Shown here: positions 12,360-25,316 of the stretch, one piece after another
Numbering within the stretch: position 1 is the first letter of the stretch
Layout of the letters: each line of letters begins with the position of its first letter
Source of the DNA: Cephalotus follicularis
Lineage: Eukaryota; Streptophyta; Magnoliopsida; Oxalidales; Cephalotaceae
Length of the DNA stretch: 64,000 nt
Assembly (NCBI GenBank): GCA_001972305.1
Contig: BDDD01000321.1
Coordinates: 480,552 to 544,551, forward strand
Reading direction: 5' to 3'
Position numbers and translations under genes: made by a program
The notes under the pieces: model-generated
What the model was told of the DNA's origin: nothing
Seen by the model: only the letters and a program-made list of their open reading frames with translations
The model's database searches: none

Positions 12360-13352
12360 TTACCCTGTATTGGAGTGTCTACGATAATATTCTCCGCCTC
12401 TATCTGATCTCACAATTTTAATTTTAAGGTTGAGTTGATTTTCAACTTTAGTCTTAAATATTTTGAATTTATCTAGTGACTCAGATTTTTCATCAATCTG
12501 GTATACATAACTATAGCGAGAATAATCATCAATAAACGTGATGAATGATTTATGCCCACTTATGCTCAGAGTAGGGAGAGGTCCACAAATATAAGTGTGG
12601 ATGACCTCCAAAAGTCCCTTACTATGAGTGACTTCTTTCTTATTTCTCTTTACATATTTTTCTTTAATACATTCAACACAGTGATCAAAATCAGAGTAGT
12701 CTAGTGGATGGAGAACTTCATCCTTTATAAGACGTCCCATTTTATCCTTTGAGATATGACCTAAGCGACAGCGCCATAATCTCGATGAATTCTCATCCTT
12801 TAGATTTCTCTTGGTTCTACAATTATGAGTTATATCAAACAAATTCATGGATAACAACGATTCAAAAAAGGAAGCATCCAAATATAATTTATAAAGATCA
12901 TCCTCAAGAGTGCCAGAAATAACTACATTAGATTTATGATAAAGTTTAAATCCCTTATTACCAAACTCAAACGAAAAATCATAAGCATCAAGTCTGGAGA
13001 CAGAAATTAAATTTTGTCTCATACTAGGAACATAAACAACATCATATAAGTGGAGAATAAAACCACTCTTCAAAACTAAATGAAGAGTTCCTACAGCTTC
13101 AACCTCAGGCTCCACTCATTTCGCTCACCCTTTAGGAGCTTGCACTGTAAGGAATCCCTGTAAAGAATTAGTAATGTGTACAGTGCAACTTGTGTCAACC
13201 CACCATGCATTTGAGGGAATATCAACTAAAAGGGATTCATAAAACATAAAATTAAAATCATTACCCTTTTTAGCGAGCCAGTCTTTGAATCCAGTGTAGT
13301 CTTTCCTTAGGTGTCCAACCTTTCTGCAGTAGTGACACTTAGGAGCTTGCAC
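12360..13352 (-). pseudogene. Copia-1 zinc knuckle, protease and integrase core
   Basis: Segment 13352-13125 holds a CCHC-like knuckle (CHYCRKVGHLRKDY, with the last Cys replaced) and the protease motif WWVDTSCTVHITN, where copia normally has DTG. Segment 13115-12360 carries the GAG-pre-integrase zinc module (LGHISKDKMGRL then CVEC) and the integrase core with FIDDYSRY and RSDRGGEY. The first catalytic Asp, expected in a HTDICGP context, reads Tyr here. A stop separates the two segments. It is an inactive relic. Confidence 0.85.
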
Positions 13353-13679
13353 AAGTTTCGTACCAAATACACTTGCTTTATTAACTAGTTTTATCTTTCC
13401 ACTTTCCTTTTACCTTTGTCATTACCTTTCAACTTCTTCCTTGTTGGACCAATAGTTGCAAGGTGAGCAAAATCATGCATCTCTACCTTACGCCTTTTTT
13501 TTCTTGGACACACATAGCAATCAACTCGCTCATCTTTCACTTCTCTTTCTGTGTGTTATAATTGATCTTGAAGGGACCAAATTGCACAGGAAGAGAAGTC
13601 ATAATAAAATGAACGAGAAAACCTTCAGAGATTGTCATTTCCATGCCCTTGAGTTTAGAGGCCATGTCATTCATCATCA
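13353..13679 (-). pseudogene. Copia-1 gag C-terminal part, decayed
   Basis: This lies between the capsid-like ORF and the zinc knuckle, where the rest of gag should be. The minus strand has a Lys-rich tract near 13390-13450 that fits the basic region before the knuckle, but stops and shifts break every frame. Confidence 0.5.
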
Positions 13680-14081
13680 TTATACGTTCATGACACCACT
13701 AGTCCCATTATATTTGGTTGTGAGCATTGTCATTATAAGGGTACTTGCATGAGCTTTAGAAGAACCTTTGAATTGCTTTTCCACACAGGCAACATAAGTC
13801 TTGGCATTATTGGAATCAGGAATTACTCCCCGAATCGCAACAGAGATTGAGCTCTTCATTATCATAAGGGACATGCAGTTAGAGTGCTCCCACTTTTCAT
13901 AAGCGGCCTTTTGCTCAGTAGTGCTTTGTGACGTAATAGCACCGGGTGTGTTTGTTCGTAAGGCATGATCCAAATCCATTACACCCAAAACAATGCCAAT
14001 TTGTTCTTTCCAAGTGAGGAAGTTAGTCCCATTAAGAGGTTCAACACCAGATAGATATCCAGAAATAACATATAGACTCAA
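13680..14081 (-). pseudogene. Copia-1 gag, capsid N-terminal part
   Basis: The 133-residue ORF contains LNGTNFLTWKEQIGIVLG, the usual start of plant copia gag, followed by YEKWEHSNCMSLMIM and AKTYVACVEKQF. These are the UBN2-type gag helices. The frame is lost at its C-terminal end. Gag would build the particle that packages element RNA. Confidence 0.82.
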
Positions 14082-14747
14082 TGCTGCATTACAATCATTA
14101 GTATTAACATGCTTACAAATTACTACATAATTTCACGTAAGAAATAAACATCAATCATTAGTTTAAAGCATAAAGCATAAAGCATAAAGCATAAAGCTAA
14201 TTGTAGGGCTATCAGTTAGTTATACTGAAATTAACACCCATAAATAATTTCAGTAAATTCATTAACAGTCCATTTATATTATTAACCCTACGTTGGTCTA
14301 ATTAATAATATACTAATGACAGTTCTACAAATCTTCTCACATCACCGTTAGGCAAAAACGAAAATCACTATGTAATTTATTTCATCACTTAAAACATAAA
14401 TTTTATTTAATGAACTATAACCACTAATTAACGTTGGTCAAATTAACAGTCACAGTTCATCAAACACAGCATAAGGTAGCTTTACATTTTTTCCAATTTT
14501 CCAAACAACAATCGTACGTTGGTCCGATTGTTATTCTAGACAACAAGAAAACCACGTATAAAATTAATCAATTATCAAACACATACAAAAAATCATTTAA
14601 GACATGTCATTAGGTTGATAAGAAAATTACATGATTAATTAACAAAAATATTAAAATGATGAAAAACTCTATATAAATCCTCATTATGTATGTATAGAAC
14701 ATGAGCATAACAACAAATACGATTTTTCAATAATAATCAGAAGTGAC
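14082..14747 (-). other. Copia-1 untranslated leader, gag-proximal part
   Basis: This AT-rich, non-coding stretch lies between gag and the point where Copia-2 inserted. The rest of the leader is at 37383-38000. It contains several short direct repeats with the words CGTTGGTC and AATTAA, and the heptamer array at 14166-14197. Confidence 0.6.
14166..14197. repeat. Heptanucleotide repeat (AAAGCAT)n
   Basis: AAAGCAT is repeated about four and a half times without error in the Copia-1 leader. It looks like a simple replication-slippage repeat. Confidence 0.9.
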
Positions 14748-17215
14748 TGTTAGATTAGGGTGTCCCACAAGCCACGAGGAGGCTGCAGCCATATGTTATT
14801 AACATATGATATATTCTTGAATCATACATTATTAGTTCCATTCATGTTCTATAGTGCATATTCAAGAAAGATTGGCATTTTGCTATATGTATGATCCCAA
14901 ACAGTTTAAGCGGATCAGTTAATCTCTATGTTAACTGAATACACATATAGCACCCTGTCATTCGAGGGGTTGGATCTCGTGCCTGGGAGGTTATGAGAAT
15001 GAGATCCTTACTCCCTTCTGACAAAACGTTCCAAGTCATAGGTTCACTTTCTTAGGACAATTGATGAACCGTAAAAACTTGTCGTATTATGCTTGCCCTC
15101 TTTTGTGTGGGGGATGGATCATCTCATTGTCATTTGGGTTTACCCTAAAACTGATGCGGGTGCATACTGGAGGCATGTCATGGAACTCACTCACCATAGG
15201 TTATTTATTTGGAGAGTCAACACCTCTGTCAATAAAGTTCCTATTGTCTCGATAGTGTATAGTCAAAGGTGACTAGTAGATCATACGTGATTTTCGTTGT
15301 GTCCTTAGACCTGAGCGGCTGACATGCGTTGTGTAGTAACCGCTTGACTTTGATTTTTGCCTTCCCCAGCACTAACAACGTGCTGGCAAAAAGGTTATCT
15401 TTGGGCCTTATGGGAGCTACATTGAGATGTATAGGTGAGTACGCAAGATGGGATCATCACACCTGTGTTGAGGGTTATAGGCTCTATAACATCTATGACC
15501 GTTGAAGACTTAAAGTCCTGGCCATGCACTTGGGAGATAGGAAACAAGTGGTTTCCTGGGATGTCTTCCGATAGTCTCAGTGCGTTTATAGAATTATAGT
15601 TATCGTGGTTTTACCTATGGTTGACATTAATCCAAACCCTTGTCCGCGGTCGGAGCCAAGATGATGAGGGATACATGACACATAAATCGATGATAGTGAA
15701 GAAAGTACAAGTTATCCGGATGACGTATGATAGACATGGAACTTTGGTCCACAGATCCGAGGTTAATTGGAGATCACACCGGTGCTATTTAAATGGTCGA
15801 ATGATTATTGGGATAGTCGTACCAGAACTTTGGGATGTTCTGGGAAATATATCGCTGATCTAACCTGATTTTAGGGTCCCGCCTGATTTTGGAACAGGTT
15901 GACATGTGAGTGACACATGTCATTTAGTGAGAGATTAGCATCTAAGTGAGATGTTACTTTGCTAGTGAACATTTTATTTGCTGAACATACATCACTTCTT
16001 TAGAAGTGAGTTCATGCATCGCCATAATAGAATGTTACGTGCAAATGATTGTTTGTGAAACTTTAAGTGCATTGGGCATTCAATTAAAGAGAGAGCAAGT
16101 GGGTTTTGTGTCATTTTGGGCTTGGGATATCCTTCCCATTGTGGGCTAAAATTTGGGCCATGAGTTGCCTAAAATTGGACCTTAGCATTTGCAAGAGAGT
16201 GCTTAGTCCTTGTGTTAAAACATAGCCTACTTTTGTTGACTTGTCAACTATGACATCACTTGCATTTTGCCTTGCTTTTGTGGGCATCACCCAGGCGCAT
16301 TTTGTGCATTGTGTAGCCGGCCATATGTGTGAATTAAATGAGAGAAATGGTGAGTCATTGTTGCTTAAGTCATAAGTCTTTGACTAGTCTTCTTAGTGAC
16401 TCATACTTAAGATATTTTGGTATCTTACATAACACACTTGGAACTTCTCTTCCTTCTCTTCATACAACCCGTATGCTCTCTCTTCTCTTCTCTCCCTTTC
16501 CTGCCATGAGCATAGAGCTCCATTAATGGAGACATCAAGAGCTTGAATCTCTTTGAGAGAAAAGATCGTAAACATCACCTCTTACCCTCCAAACTTCATA
16601 ATAGGTGGAGACAACTTCCAAAATGGATTTTGTTTCTACTTGTTTTGAAGAATAGTTTAGGATCTTCAAGGCAGAAATTCTTGCTTCACAATTGTGCTTA
16701 TCTGTGAGCAAAGAGAGGTTATTTGTGAAGGAGAAAGTCTTGATTCAAAGCTTGGAGGAACACTAAATTTGTGGGCAAAGAATTAGGTAACGATTCTAAT
16801 TCATATCCATGTTATTTTGTGTTCTTTGTGATAGTTTTGAGATGTGTTTGTGGGGGGGTTTGAGGGCTGGGATTTCCATCCCAGCCTTGACGTTTTCTTG
16901 TAGTTTGTATGCCCTAGAAAACCCTTAGGGTTTGGGTTTGTGGACCAAATATGCTAGGGTTATGGTGTGTTACCCTAATGCATTTTGGAGTGACCATTGC
17001 TAGGGTTTGTGTAACCCTAGCTTTGACCCGCCTCTTTCCTATACTTGGAATATTTTCTAGGTTCGATTGATACCCTAATTAGAGATGTTAGGGTTTGTTA
17101 GGACAATTCTTGAGTTGGGATTTAGGGTATCCATTTGATTGGAATTAAAAAGTTTTGAAAGTCACCCTAAACCCTAATTTCGGAAATCATCCAACCTTTT
17201 TGAGCTAATCCAACA
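14748..17215 (+). repeat. Copia-2 5' LTR (2468 bp, uninterrupted)
   Basis: It begins TGTTAGATTAGGG and ends GCTAATCCAACA. The same sequence returns from 27127 with scattered differences and two large insertions. It contains several copies of ACCCTA/TAGGGT words near its end (about 16910-17170). Open frames inside it are short and not conserved between the two LTRs. Confidence 0.9.
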
Positions 17216-17217
17216 AG

Positions 17218-17227
17218 TGGTATCAGA
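17218..17227 (+). other. Copia-2 primer-binding site
   Basis: TGGTATCAGA, two bases after the LTR end, is the usual site complementary to the 3' end of initiator-methionine tRNA in plant copia elements. It fixes the plus-strand orientation and the LTR boundary. Confidence 0.9.
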
Positions 17228-19357
17228 TAGTTTAATTATGCTCAATTGGACCTCGTTTTAGTGTTTGGTGGCTTTCCATAGAGTCTCTTAAAGTTTGCCG
17301 AAAGTTGCACTCCAACCCTAAGGGAGAAATTGGAAAGATTTGGGTATTTGGAATGTGCAATTCCAAGTCATTTTTGCAATTGTTAGAACTAATGTGAATG
17401 ACCAATTAAATGGATAGTTTGACGATCCAAAGATTAATACATTGGATGTTAAATGATGCAAGGGACATTCTAACATCCTTATGTATGATTTAGGATTTCA
17501 AACGGACCTTAAAAGGTCATTTAACGGGCGTTTAAAAGTGTCGAGAATTTTAGTTCGAAAGTTGGTAACTTGCGGGATTTCTGCATAGATTTTTTGCACT
17601 TGCAAGGGCAGATTTTTTGGCAGTTGCCCAAAGCAAAAAAATGGACTGGGTTGTGGCAGTCTAAGTGTAGGATTATTCTGGACAGTTTATGACATTCCTT
17701 GCTAAGATTTTGGCAGTTTTCTGCACTCTTACAAATATTTTCAGCACAATTAATGCTAGTTACCGTAAAGTTTCCTAAAAGTTTCCGGCAAGCTTTTCTT
17801 TGCAGTTTATGTGCATTCTTCACACAGTTACTGACAAGAATACTTTATGGACTGGATATGTACGTACCAAGGTGTTCGGATAAGGATTCAATTCACTTAT
17901 GCACATAGTTCTTTCATTAATACAATATATTCAAGTGGAATATTAATATTAGTTTTTACTAATATTTCTGTTGTATTATTTTTCTCTCTAATGGATCCAA
18001 TGGTGGAACCAAATGGTTAAATATAATAAGTGACTACATAAAGAGACACTGGATTTTAATTAATCTAGTGGGAGTCACATTTTATTTAGGCTGATAGATT
18101 AATAGCAAATAATTAAATATTAAAATTGTCACGTGTTTATTCATTAAAATATAAAGTGTATATTTTCTTGAATTTCTTGTGCATGTTGGTAGACTGGAGA
18201 CTAGACCTAGATTTTGGTTTCTTTCGTGGATGAAATTTAAATGCTTTATTCATATGGTTAATCATTTGGTCTATAATAAGGCTGCCTGCGTGCGCCATAA
18301 TTTTTCTTGTCTATTATTTGTTTGTGTAAATAAATTATCTTCTCCCTCATTCTTGTATTCTTAATTTTTATAGTTACTAAGGTTGTAGTTTATTTAAATT
18401 TGAGTACAATGAAGCGTGAAGAGGAGATCAAGAAAGATGCAAGATCAAGTGAAGACCATGTATTCATGGTGAAATGTGTAATAAAGTAGAGATTAAATTT
18501 CTTATCACCTAGGAGATCAGATGGTCACGTTTAGCTCACGCGATTACATAGATAGTTAAAGTCCCTAGTGAGGCCATTTTTTTAGGATGCATAAGATGGA
18601 TATTTTTATTTTTTCAAACAATCCAAACACGTCCAAGCATGCTAATCCGTCCATATGGATTGGAAGATAATTAAAATGATCTAAAACGGCTATGGTAAAA
18701 TATTTAAAATTTGATGAGACTAAATTCCTCAAATTGTGAAATAATAAGTCCATAAACGATGGGGTACTAGGGTGTCCTGTCGTTGGCCTTCCACGACCTT
18801 CGTTGAATGGTGTGGACATATTGGGGATAACACTGCCACAACAGAGGTCCCCCGTATGACCATTTCTATTCAATTTCAGTGTGAGGTGCACTGGAAGGAA
18901 GTAACCATGTTTTGGTACTCTGACACGAACACGGATGGGTATCAAAACGGGTTTATTTCTTTGAGGATTGGGTTTGAGTTATACCGGGTTCATATTATTG
19001 GCATGGCCACAACTGTGGATTATATGGGCCGGTAGGCCGAATTTGTATCGGATCTTGCATTTCAAGGGCGAGGCCCTAATGCAAATTGGCATTTATGCCT
19101 ACCTATTTTGGTATTGTGGTTTGTCATGCACAAAGCTGAGACCATGATATGCGGGATAGATTCCGATCCCCACTAGGAAGCGGGGCTTCCCGAATTCCAC
19201 AGAGGAAGTGTGGGATACGTTTAGAATAGTGGGAGGAGCCATAATTACAAACGACCAAGAATTATGGTAATAACATTAATGGAATGATTTACTAAAATTC
19301 TCTCTCTTTTTCCTCATATAGGTTGCTAGTTTTCACATACTCTATATATATACTCAA
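17228..19357 (+). other. Copia-2 long untranslated leader
   Basis: About 2.1 kb without coding signs lies between the primer site and gag. The last 250 bp (about 19040-19185) contain GTTTGTCATGC...AAGCTGAGAC and ATTCCGATCCCCACTAGGAA. Both blocks recur on the minus strand at 29750-30102 in the coding-less derivative, so they are a conserved part of the leader of this copia group. Confidence 0.7.
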
Positions 19358-20090
19358 ATGGCAGACAACACAAATATATCAAACACATATGTGACTCCTA
19401 AGCTTGAACATCCGATTTTCACTGAATGGAAACACATTTTGCAAATTATTCTCATGAGCTTGAATCTAATTCATGTTATGACTAAGATACCTCCCAAGCT
19501 GGGGAATGATACATTAGACCATCACAAGGCATCTGTGGCTAAGTAGTGGGATGACGATTATCAAGCTCGTAGCCTGGCAATTGCTGGCATGCCGCCACGA
19601 TTGCTTATCCGGGTTATGCACTCATAGACCTTGTGTGCCATGCTTGAACAACTTGAGGAGTTGTATGACACCCAGTCGGGGACTGTAAAGGTAGATTTTG
19701 ACCAGGCTAGGTCAAGATCAACTGTGATGCTTCATATTCCTACAAGAACAACCTCATAGGGAGGTATATCAGTTGGATCTAGTTCCAAGGGTGAAAACCC
19801 AAGAAAGAGGCAGATAGTGACAGGGGATGCCATTCTAGAAAGATTCAAAAAGCTTAAAAAGGAGAAAGCCTACTTCTATTGTCGGAAGCAATGGCACTAG
19901 AAGAAAAATTGTAGTATGTTCCTAAAGTCCATACCTGGAGGTGCCTCGAGGTCAGGTACTTCTATGTTTTATTTAGCTTACAATATAAGTTCAACTTGGG
20001 TATAGGACTCAGGTTGTGAGACTAACATTGGTTACTCTTTGCAGGAGCTGAGAGACGCTAGGCAGCTGATGAGCTAGTAAAGCTAAAGAC
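19358..20090 (+). pseudogene. Copia-2 gag and protease remnant
   Basis: It starts with an open run of 62 residues (19358-19546) that includes LEHPIFTEWKHILQIILMS, a copia gag start. It continues across stops with MLEQLEELYDTQ and FDQARSRS, then a ruined zinc knuckle (YFYCRKQWH, stop, KKNC) near 19870-19915. The protease word DSGCETNI lies near 20005-20030, where copia has DTGCGTHI. At least four in-frame stops are visible. Confidence 0.75.
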
Positions 20091-20399
20091 TGGTGCCATG
20101 GTGATGAATAGAGAATTCACACAAATGATGTTGGCATTTATGAATTGTAAATTTCTGTAAATGGAAATGTATTAAAGACTTGATCTCAATATATAAAGAA
20201 CATTGTAAGAAACTTTGTTTCTATGTGATATGTGTATAAGATGAGCTAAGGGCTCAAATTCTTGTATAAATTCTTAGTCTTGTACATCTCAATGTTCTAG
20301 TTAGTGCAAGAGGCACGTGGACTTAAAGGGATCAACGTCTTATACAATTACTATAACATTAAATGAACAATTCAATGAACTACTAATAAAAGACTATAA

Positions 20400-20867
20400 A
20401 GGACAAAATGATATAATTCTTTCATATATTCTGCATTGTAGATCAGGTCATCCTAGAAATACTAGATGAACACAATGGCTAAGGATAGACTATTGGACAT
20501 CCAGGACATGTAGTCCTTTCCAACGTGTGCACCATGTGTGATTGTGTGATGACCAAATCTCCCTTATCCGAGTATGAAGAAAGGGCAGTGGACATATTAG
20601 GTTAAGTCCATACCGACGGTAGTGAACCAATGTCGGTCAATGCAAATGGAGGAATGGGACTTTGGTGATAAATTCCAGTGCATAAAGTCTATTTATGCAT
20701 ATTCCAAATATTATTATGGGGTTATGATCTGCAGTCGGCAGCGCACATCCTAAACCGGATACCTTTGAAATCAGTCCCCTCCATATCTTGCGAGATACTC
20801 AAATGGAGGAAACCCAGCCTAAAGTAATGTTAAGTTAAGGGCTATCCAGCTTATGTAAGAAGGCGAG
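20400..20867 (+). pseudogene. Copia-2 GAG-pre-integrase and integrase remnant, left part
   Basis: Words such as LWHCRSGH and C-x-x-C normally expected here survive only in part (CTMCDCVMTKSPL near 20530-20575). HTDGSEPMSV (about 20610) sits where copia reads HTDVCGPM. GYDLQSAAHILNRIPLK and GYPAYVRR near 20720-20860 belong to the integrase C-terminal side, so much of the core is deleted. The frame continues after the solo LTR at 23699. Confidence 0.7.
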
Positions 20868-21036
20868 TGTAAGAACCGCAAATTCAATTCGTGTACATTG
20901 TAATAATGATTAATAAAATGTGCACTTATTTGAATTTAATGTCCAATTATTATATTTTGTGATTGGTAATTACTTGGGTTGAATTGGAATGCAATTTGGT
21001 GGAAATCCAACTTAAGAAACCCTAATTTAAACTAGG

Positions 21037-21130
21037 ACAGCCGACTGCCACAGGGTAACAGTCGACTGCCTGATGCGTGTTGTCGACAGTCGACTGTCAC
21101 ATGCATCCAGTCGACTGTAAATTCGACAGA
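21037..21130. repeat. Cluster of CAGTCGACTG palindromes (first)
   Basis: Within 94 bp there are five palindrome sites built on CAGTCGACTG or a one-base variant, separated by unrelated 8-20 bp spacers. The core is GTCGAC. They stand out in AT-rich DNA. Confidence 0.85.
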
Positions 21131-22152
21131 ACATGTGTCTGTGCAGGTGTCAACTGATCTTGGGCGTGGCATGCATGGGGGGTACGTGTCCTAAGCTGCC
21201 ATAACATGCAATGTGATGCCTTGCATGCCCTTGCATGTGCTCTGCAATGACAGATCTGCACCTGCAACATTGAAAGGAGAAATTAGCAAGAAACAAGTGC
21301 ATGTGAGAGAGAAGGAAATGAGGGAAAGTTAGAGCAAATGGTCTCTGGCGAATTCGTGGCCTATATCATCTGAATATGAGGGTATTATGAGTGTTAGAAA
21401 CACTGTGAAAAGAGGGAATTACTGGGGAATTGAAGGAGCTTACATAAAGATTTGGAAATTGCATGCTTGAAGTTAGAGACTTTGAGAGTGAGTGAACAAG
21501 GAGCTCAAGCTTGTGACTCCTCCTAGTAAGTTCAATTCGAACCCTATGTGTTAATGTGATGTTGTAATCCAACAGTAAGTCATCTAGGAATGCTTAATCT
21601 TTTGTTACATGGACTTGGTCAACATTTCTAGGATTGAATGGAATGGTGCTATGGTTCATAAGTATGAGAATGATTAATCTCCAACTGATTGAGGATTGTT
21701 GTTAGTTGCCATAACTACTGAATTCCTCATGAATATGCATATACACCTACTGGTCTCTAAGAGAAAATGAATGGAGATGGTTGATAAATGCATAAGAAGT
21801 GGTAAAAGAGAGTTAATATATGCTTATTGAACTAATGGGTTAAGCTACTGATTTGAATGGCTATAAGTGTTTACTGGACCTACTGTCACTGATTGCATGT
21901 ATCCATAACATGCATGTATAGACTGAATTGCTGAGATTAAAGAATTGTTGGTGGAAAGCTTGGAAAAAGGCTTGGAACCTTAAAGAGAAAGATCATTCAA
22001 TTGATCTTGGGATAGCGAATTGAGGTAGGGGTAGTGTTATGTTTTGGAAAATATAATCATGCATTATATGTATGTTAATTTTCTCATTGTATTGGACTGA
22101 TTGGCATTAGAATTGCATTATACAACACTGTTCTGCCTGCATTTCTGGGCAA

Positions 22153-22235
22153 AACCAGTCGACTGCCACCCAAAGCAGTCGACTACTCAACCAAACAACC
22201 GACTGGTTCTTGAGGCAGTCGACTGTTCTGGGCTG
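22153..22235. repeat. Cluster of CAGTCGACTG palindromes (second)
   Basis: Four more copies or near-copies of the same palindrome occur in 83 bp (CCAGTCGACTGCC, GCAGTCGACTAC, ACCGACTGGT, GGCAGTCGACTGT), about 1.1 kb from the first cluster in the same solo LTR. Confidence 0.85.
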
Positions 22236-23698
22236 GAACTGCATAATAATCACTGAATTGCTACTGTTTTGCATTGTTGATGATTTGTATATGTTACCAA
22301 CATAATGCACATACTGTATGATGTTAGTTAACATCATTACCACTGATATTTCACTGATCGAATGAATTATGTGTTTTATGCATAATTTACGGCTTAAACA
22401 CCATTTCAAGTGAAAACTATGATTTACAAAAATCTATTGATTTGATTAATGTTACTGTATATACTACTTATGTTAGTATATATCTACTGTTTGGTGCTAC
22501 TATCACCACTACTACTGATAATTTCAAGATTAAAACCATTTATGGGACTTGATCCAAAATCGTGATAATTCACTATCATTTCAAAGGAACACCGAATTAT
22601 CCACTACTGATTATGAACTATTGATTTGTGAAATACTGTTTTCACCTACTGTTTTAGATTCTAATTATTGAATCAACTATGTGCTATATGCACGATTATG
22701 ATATTTACTATCACTTTTGAAAGAGCGTTTTGTTAAAGAACTATTGTTTCCTCCTACATGAGAGGCACCTACTGTTTTTTTCCGAATCGAAAACCACTAC
22801 TGTACTGATATCGTTTCCTCACATGAGACGTACGATTACTGAACTGTTATTGTTCTAAAAGAAAACACATTGACATTGTATATTGATTATATATGTAATA
22901 TTATTACTGATTGTACTGATTGAATTGATTGTCTATGTTACTGCCATAGTTAGTGATGGAGGATATCACTGATTATGGATGTGGTTCTGTGTGCCAGGAG
23001 TTGGCCAGAGCATCACCCCCACCGTCTGCAATTGCAGAATTACTGTTAAACTACCCGCCAACGCCGGTAGTAACTGACCTGATTTATCATCCTCGGTGCA
23101 TAGGGTGATAGATAGGTGGTGCGCAATTGGTGATAGGAGTTAGCGATATGCGACACCTAAACCACTGAATGAATTGATTGTACCCTTGTGCGGTATCTTT
23201 GCATATGTACTGTTTATGGCCACTTGGCATGATTGCTTACATATTGGCTCACTGAAATGTTATTTTATATAAACTGTCATACATATTGCATTTATATATT
23301 CTCCTGCATACACTATCTTCCTGCTTAGCCAAGTGAGGACAACGGCTAACCCCTACCATTACAGATTGAGCTAGGACGTTTGGAGCTTGCTGCTGAAGCT
23401 TGGAGAGCTTCTTTTATTGTTTAAGGTTGTTATATTTCCTTATGATGGAATTGTATTTCTAATGTAATGAACGAATCATACCTCGTTTATGTGTCCTTAT
23501 GTTAAGGATAATGTTGAATTGTACCCGCACGTAGTATGGGATGCGTGCGGATGGCCTGTAATTTTATATTCCAGCTTATTGACTGTTTCCGCATATTGTT
23601 TAATTACTGTTGAATGAAATGCTGGAATGTATGTTTTACTGATATCACCATATATGCTCGTCTAAATATGGCACCGAAAAACGGGGTGTGACAGCGAG

Positions 23699-25316
23699 AA
23701 CCTTCTAAGCTGGAGGCATGATTGAAACGTTGCCTGTTTGTGGGATATTCTAAGGAGAACTTAGGATATTATTTCAACCATCCTAGAGAATAAATGTCTT
23801 TTGTTTCGCGCACTGCGAAATTCCTAGGGTGGGAATACCTGCTTGCAGGAAGCAGTGTGAGTTATGTGAAACTAAGAGAGTTTCTACTAGATGAAAACCC
23901 ACAGGACGATAAGAAATTAGAGGTAGAAACCTCTAAGGACATTATTGGAAAAGGATCCTAAACTGAGATAGAATCTTAGTAATGAACTCCTCAAGTGGAG
24001 GGGATCAGGAAATGTTTCAAGAGCGCCTAAGAAATAAGGTTTTCTCGTGAAAATCACTGATAAACCTATTGTCAGCGATAGTGATGAGCCTGTGAGCTAC
24101 AAGGAAACAGTGAAGTGCACTGATTCTAGGACATGGACACAAGCCATGAAATCCGAAATGGACTCCATATACGCAAACCAAGTAAGGAACTTGGTAAATG
24201 CATCCGAAGGCATAAAATCCTATCGGATGCAAGTAGATATTCAAGAAGAAGATTGGCGTTAATGGATAAGGTTAAAACCTATAAAGCGCAATTGATCGCG
24301 AAAGGGTATAAACTAAGACAAGAGGTTGGCTATACCAAAACTTTCTCTACAATTGCAATGCTTAAGTCCATTCGGATATTGCTTGCTATTGCCACTCATT
24401 GTGATAATGAGCTATGGCAAATGGATGTCAAGATGGCCTTCTTGAAAGGCTATCTTGAAGAGGACATCTATATGTCCCAAACCATAGGGGTTTACATCCA
24501 AGGAGCACTAGTATAGAAGGTGCAAGCTCCTAAGGTCTTCCTAAGACCTCAAGCAAGCATCCCGTAGCTGAAACATCCGATTTGACGAGACCATTAAAAT
24601 ATTTTTGGCCTCATCAATGTCATGGATAAACCAAATGTCTACCGAAAACAGGGTAACCCATAAATCACTTTCTTGGCACTGTATGCAGAAGACATACTAC
24701 ACATAGAGAATGGTGTAGTATGTTATAGTACAGTTAACCAAAAACTTCCCCACAAAGGATTTGGGAAGGGCTTCCTACGTTTAGAGTATGAAGATCTATG
24801 AGGGATAGATCAAGTAGGTTGCTTGGACTTTCCCAAAGCCAGTACATCAGCAGGACGCTGAAATAGTATGGAAAAGAATTCCATATATGGCTTACTGCGT
24901 ATTAGCCAAGGAATTCACCTTTCCAAGAGGATGTCTTCTAAGACTTCTGAGGAGATGACATGCATGAATAGGCTGCCTTATGCTTTGCATGTGGGCTCCA
25001 TCATGTATGCCATACTTCGTACTAGGCCTGATGTTGTATAAGCCTATGGAATGGCTAGTCGATTTCAGTCCGGTCCCAGTGAGAGGCAATGGGATATTGT
25101 CAAGAGAATATAATATTTGAGAGTGACTCAGGATACCTTCTTGATATATAGAGATGATAGTGAGTTAAAATTTAAGATTAATGATGACTCTAATTTCAAA
25201 TGTGATATGGATGATCACAAATCCGTTTCAGGATATGTGTTGATCCTAAACGAATGTGTTGTGTGAGTGAGAGGAGTTTGTGGCAGTCGAGCACTGCATA
25301 CTTTACCAAGGAATAA
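23699..25316 (+). pseudogene. Copia-2 integrase end, reverse transcriptase and start of RNase H
   Basis: It continues the integrase tail with KRCLFVGYSKENLGYYF (about 23725-23780), then the RT start (ADSRTW-like TDSRTWTQAMKSEMDSIYANQ, 24119-24181). The RT core lies at 24290-24500 (TYKAQLIAKGYKLRQ, QMDVKMAFLKGYLEEDIYM). The catalytic YVDDIL reads YAEDIL near 24690, and PRDV-type words follow at 25020-25060. RNase H opens at about 25190 (SVSGYVLILNE). Several stops and shifts occur, and the active-site change adds to its inactivity. Confidence 0.82.

Larger units (their letters stand above)
20868..23693. mobile_element. Solo LTR (2826 bp), probably Ty3/gypsy, in Copia-2
   Basis: It starts TGTAAGAACCGC and ends GGGGTGTGACA, the TG...CA form common in plant Ty3/gypsy LTRs. 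A perfect 5 bp target duplication, GCGAG, flanks it at 20863-20867 and 23694-23698. No primer site, coding region or second LTR is present, so it is a solo LTR left by LTR-LTR recombination. Cutting it out rejoins the Copia-2 integrase frame (AAGAAG-GCGAG-AACC). Its interior has palindrome clusters at 21037-21130 and 22153-22235. Confidence 0.88.

Noticed and set aside
21526-21542. tRNA gene suggested by a B-box-like TTCAATTCGAACC
   Set aside because: No cloverleaf or A-box could be found around it; it lies inside an LTR.
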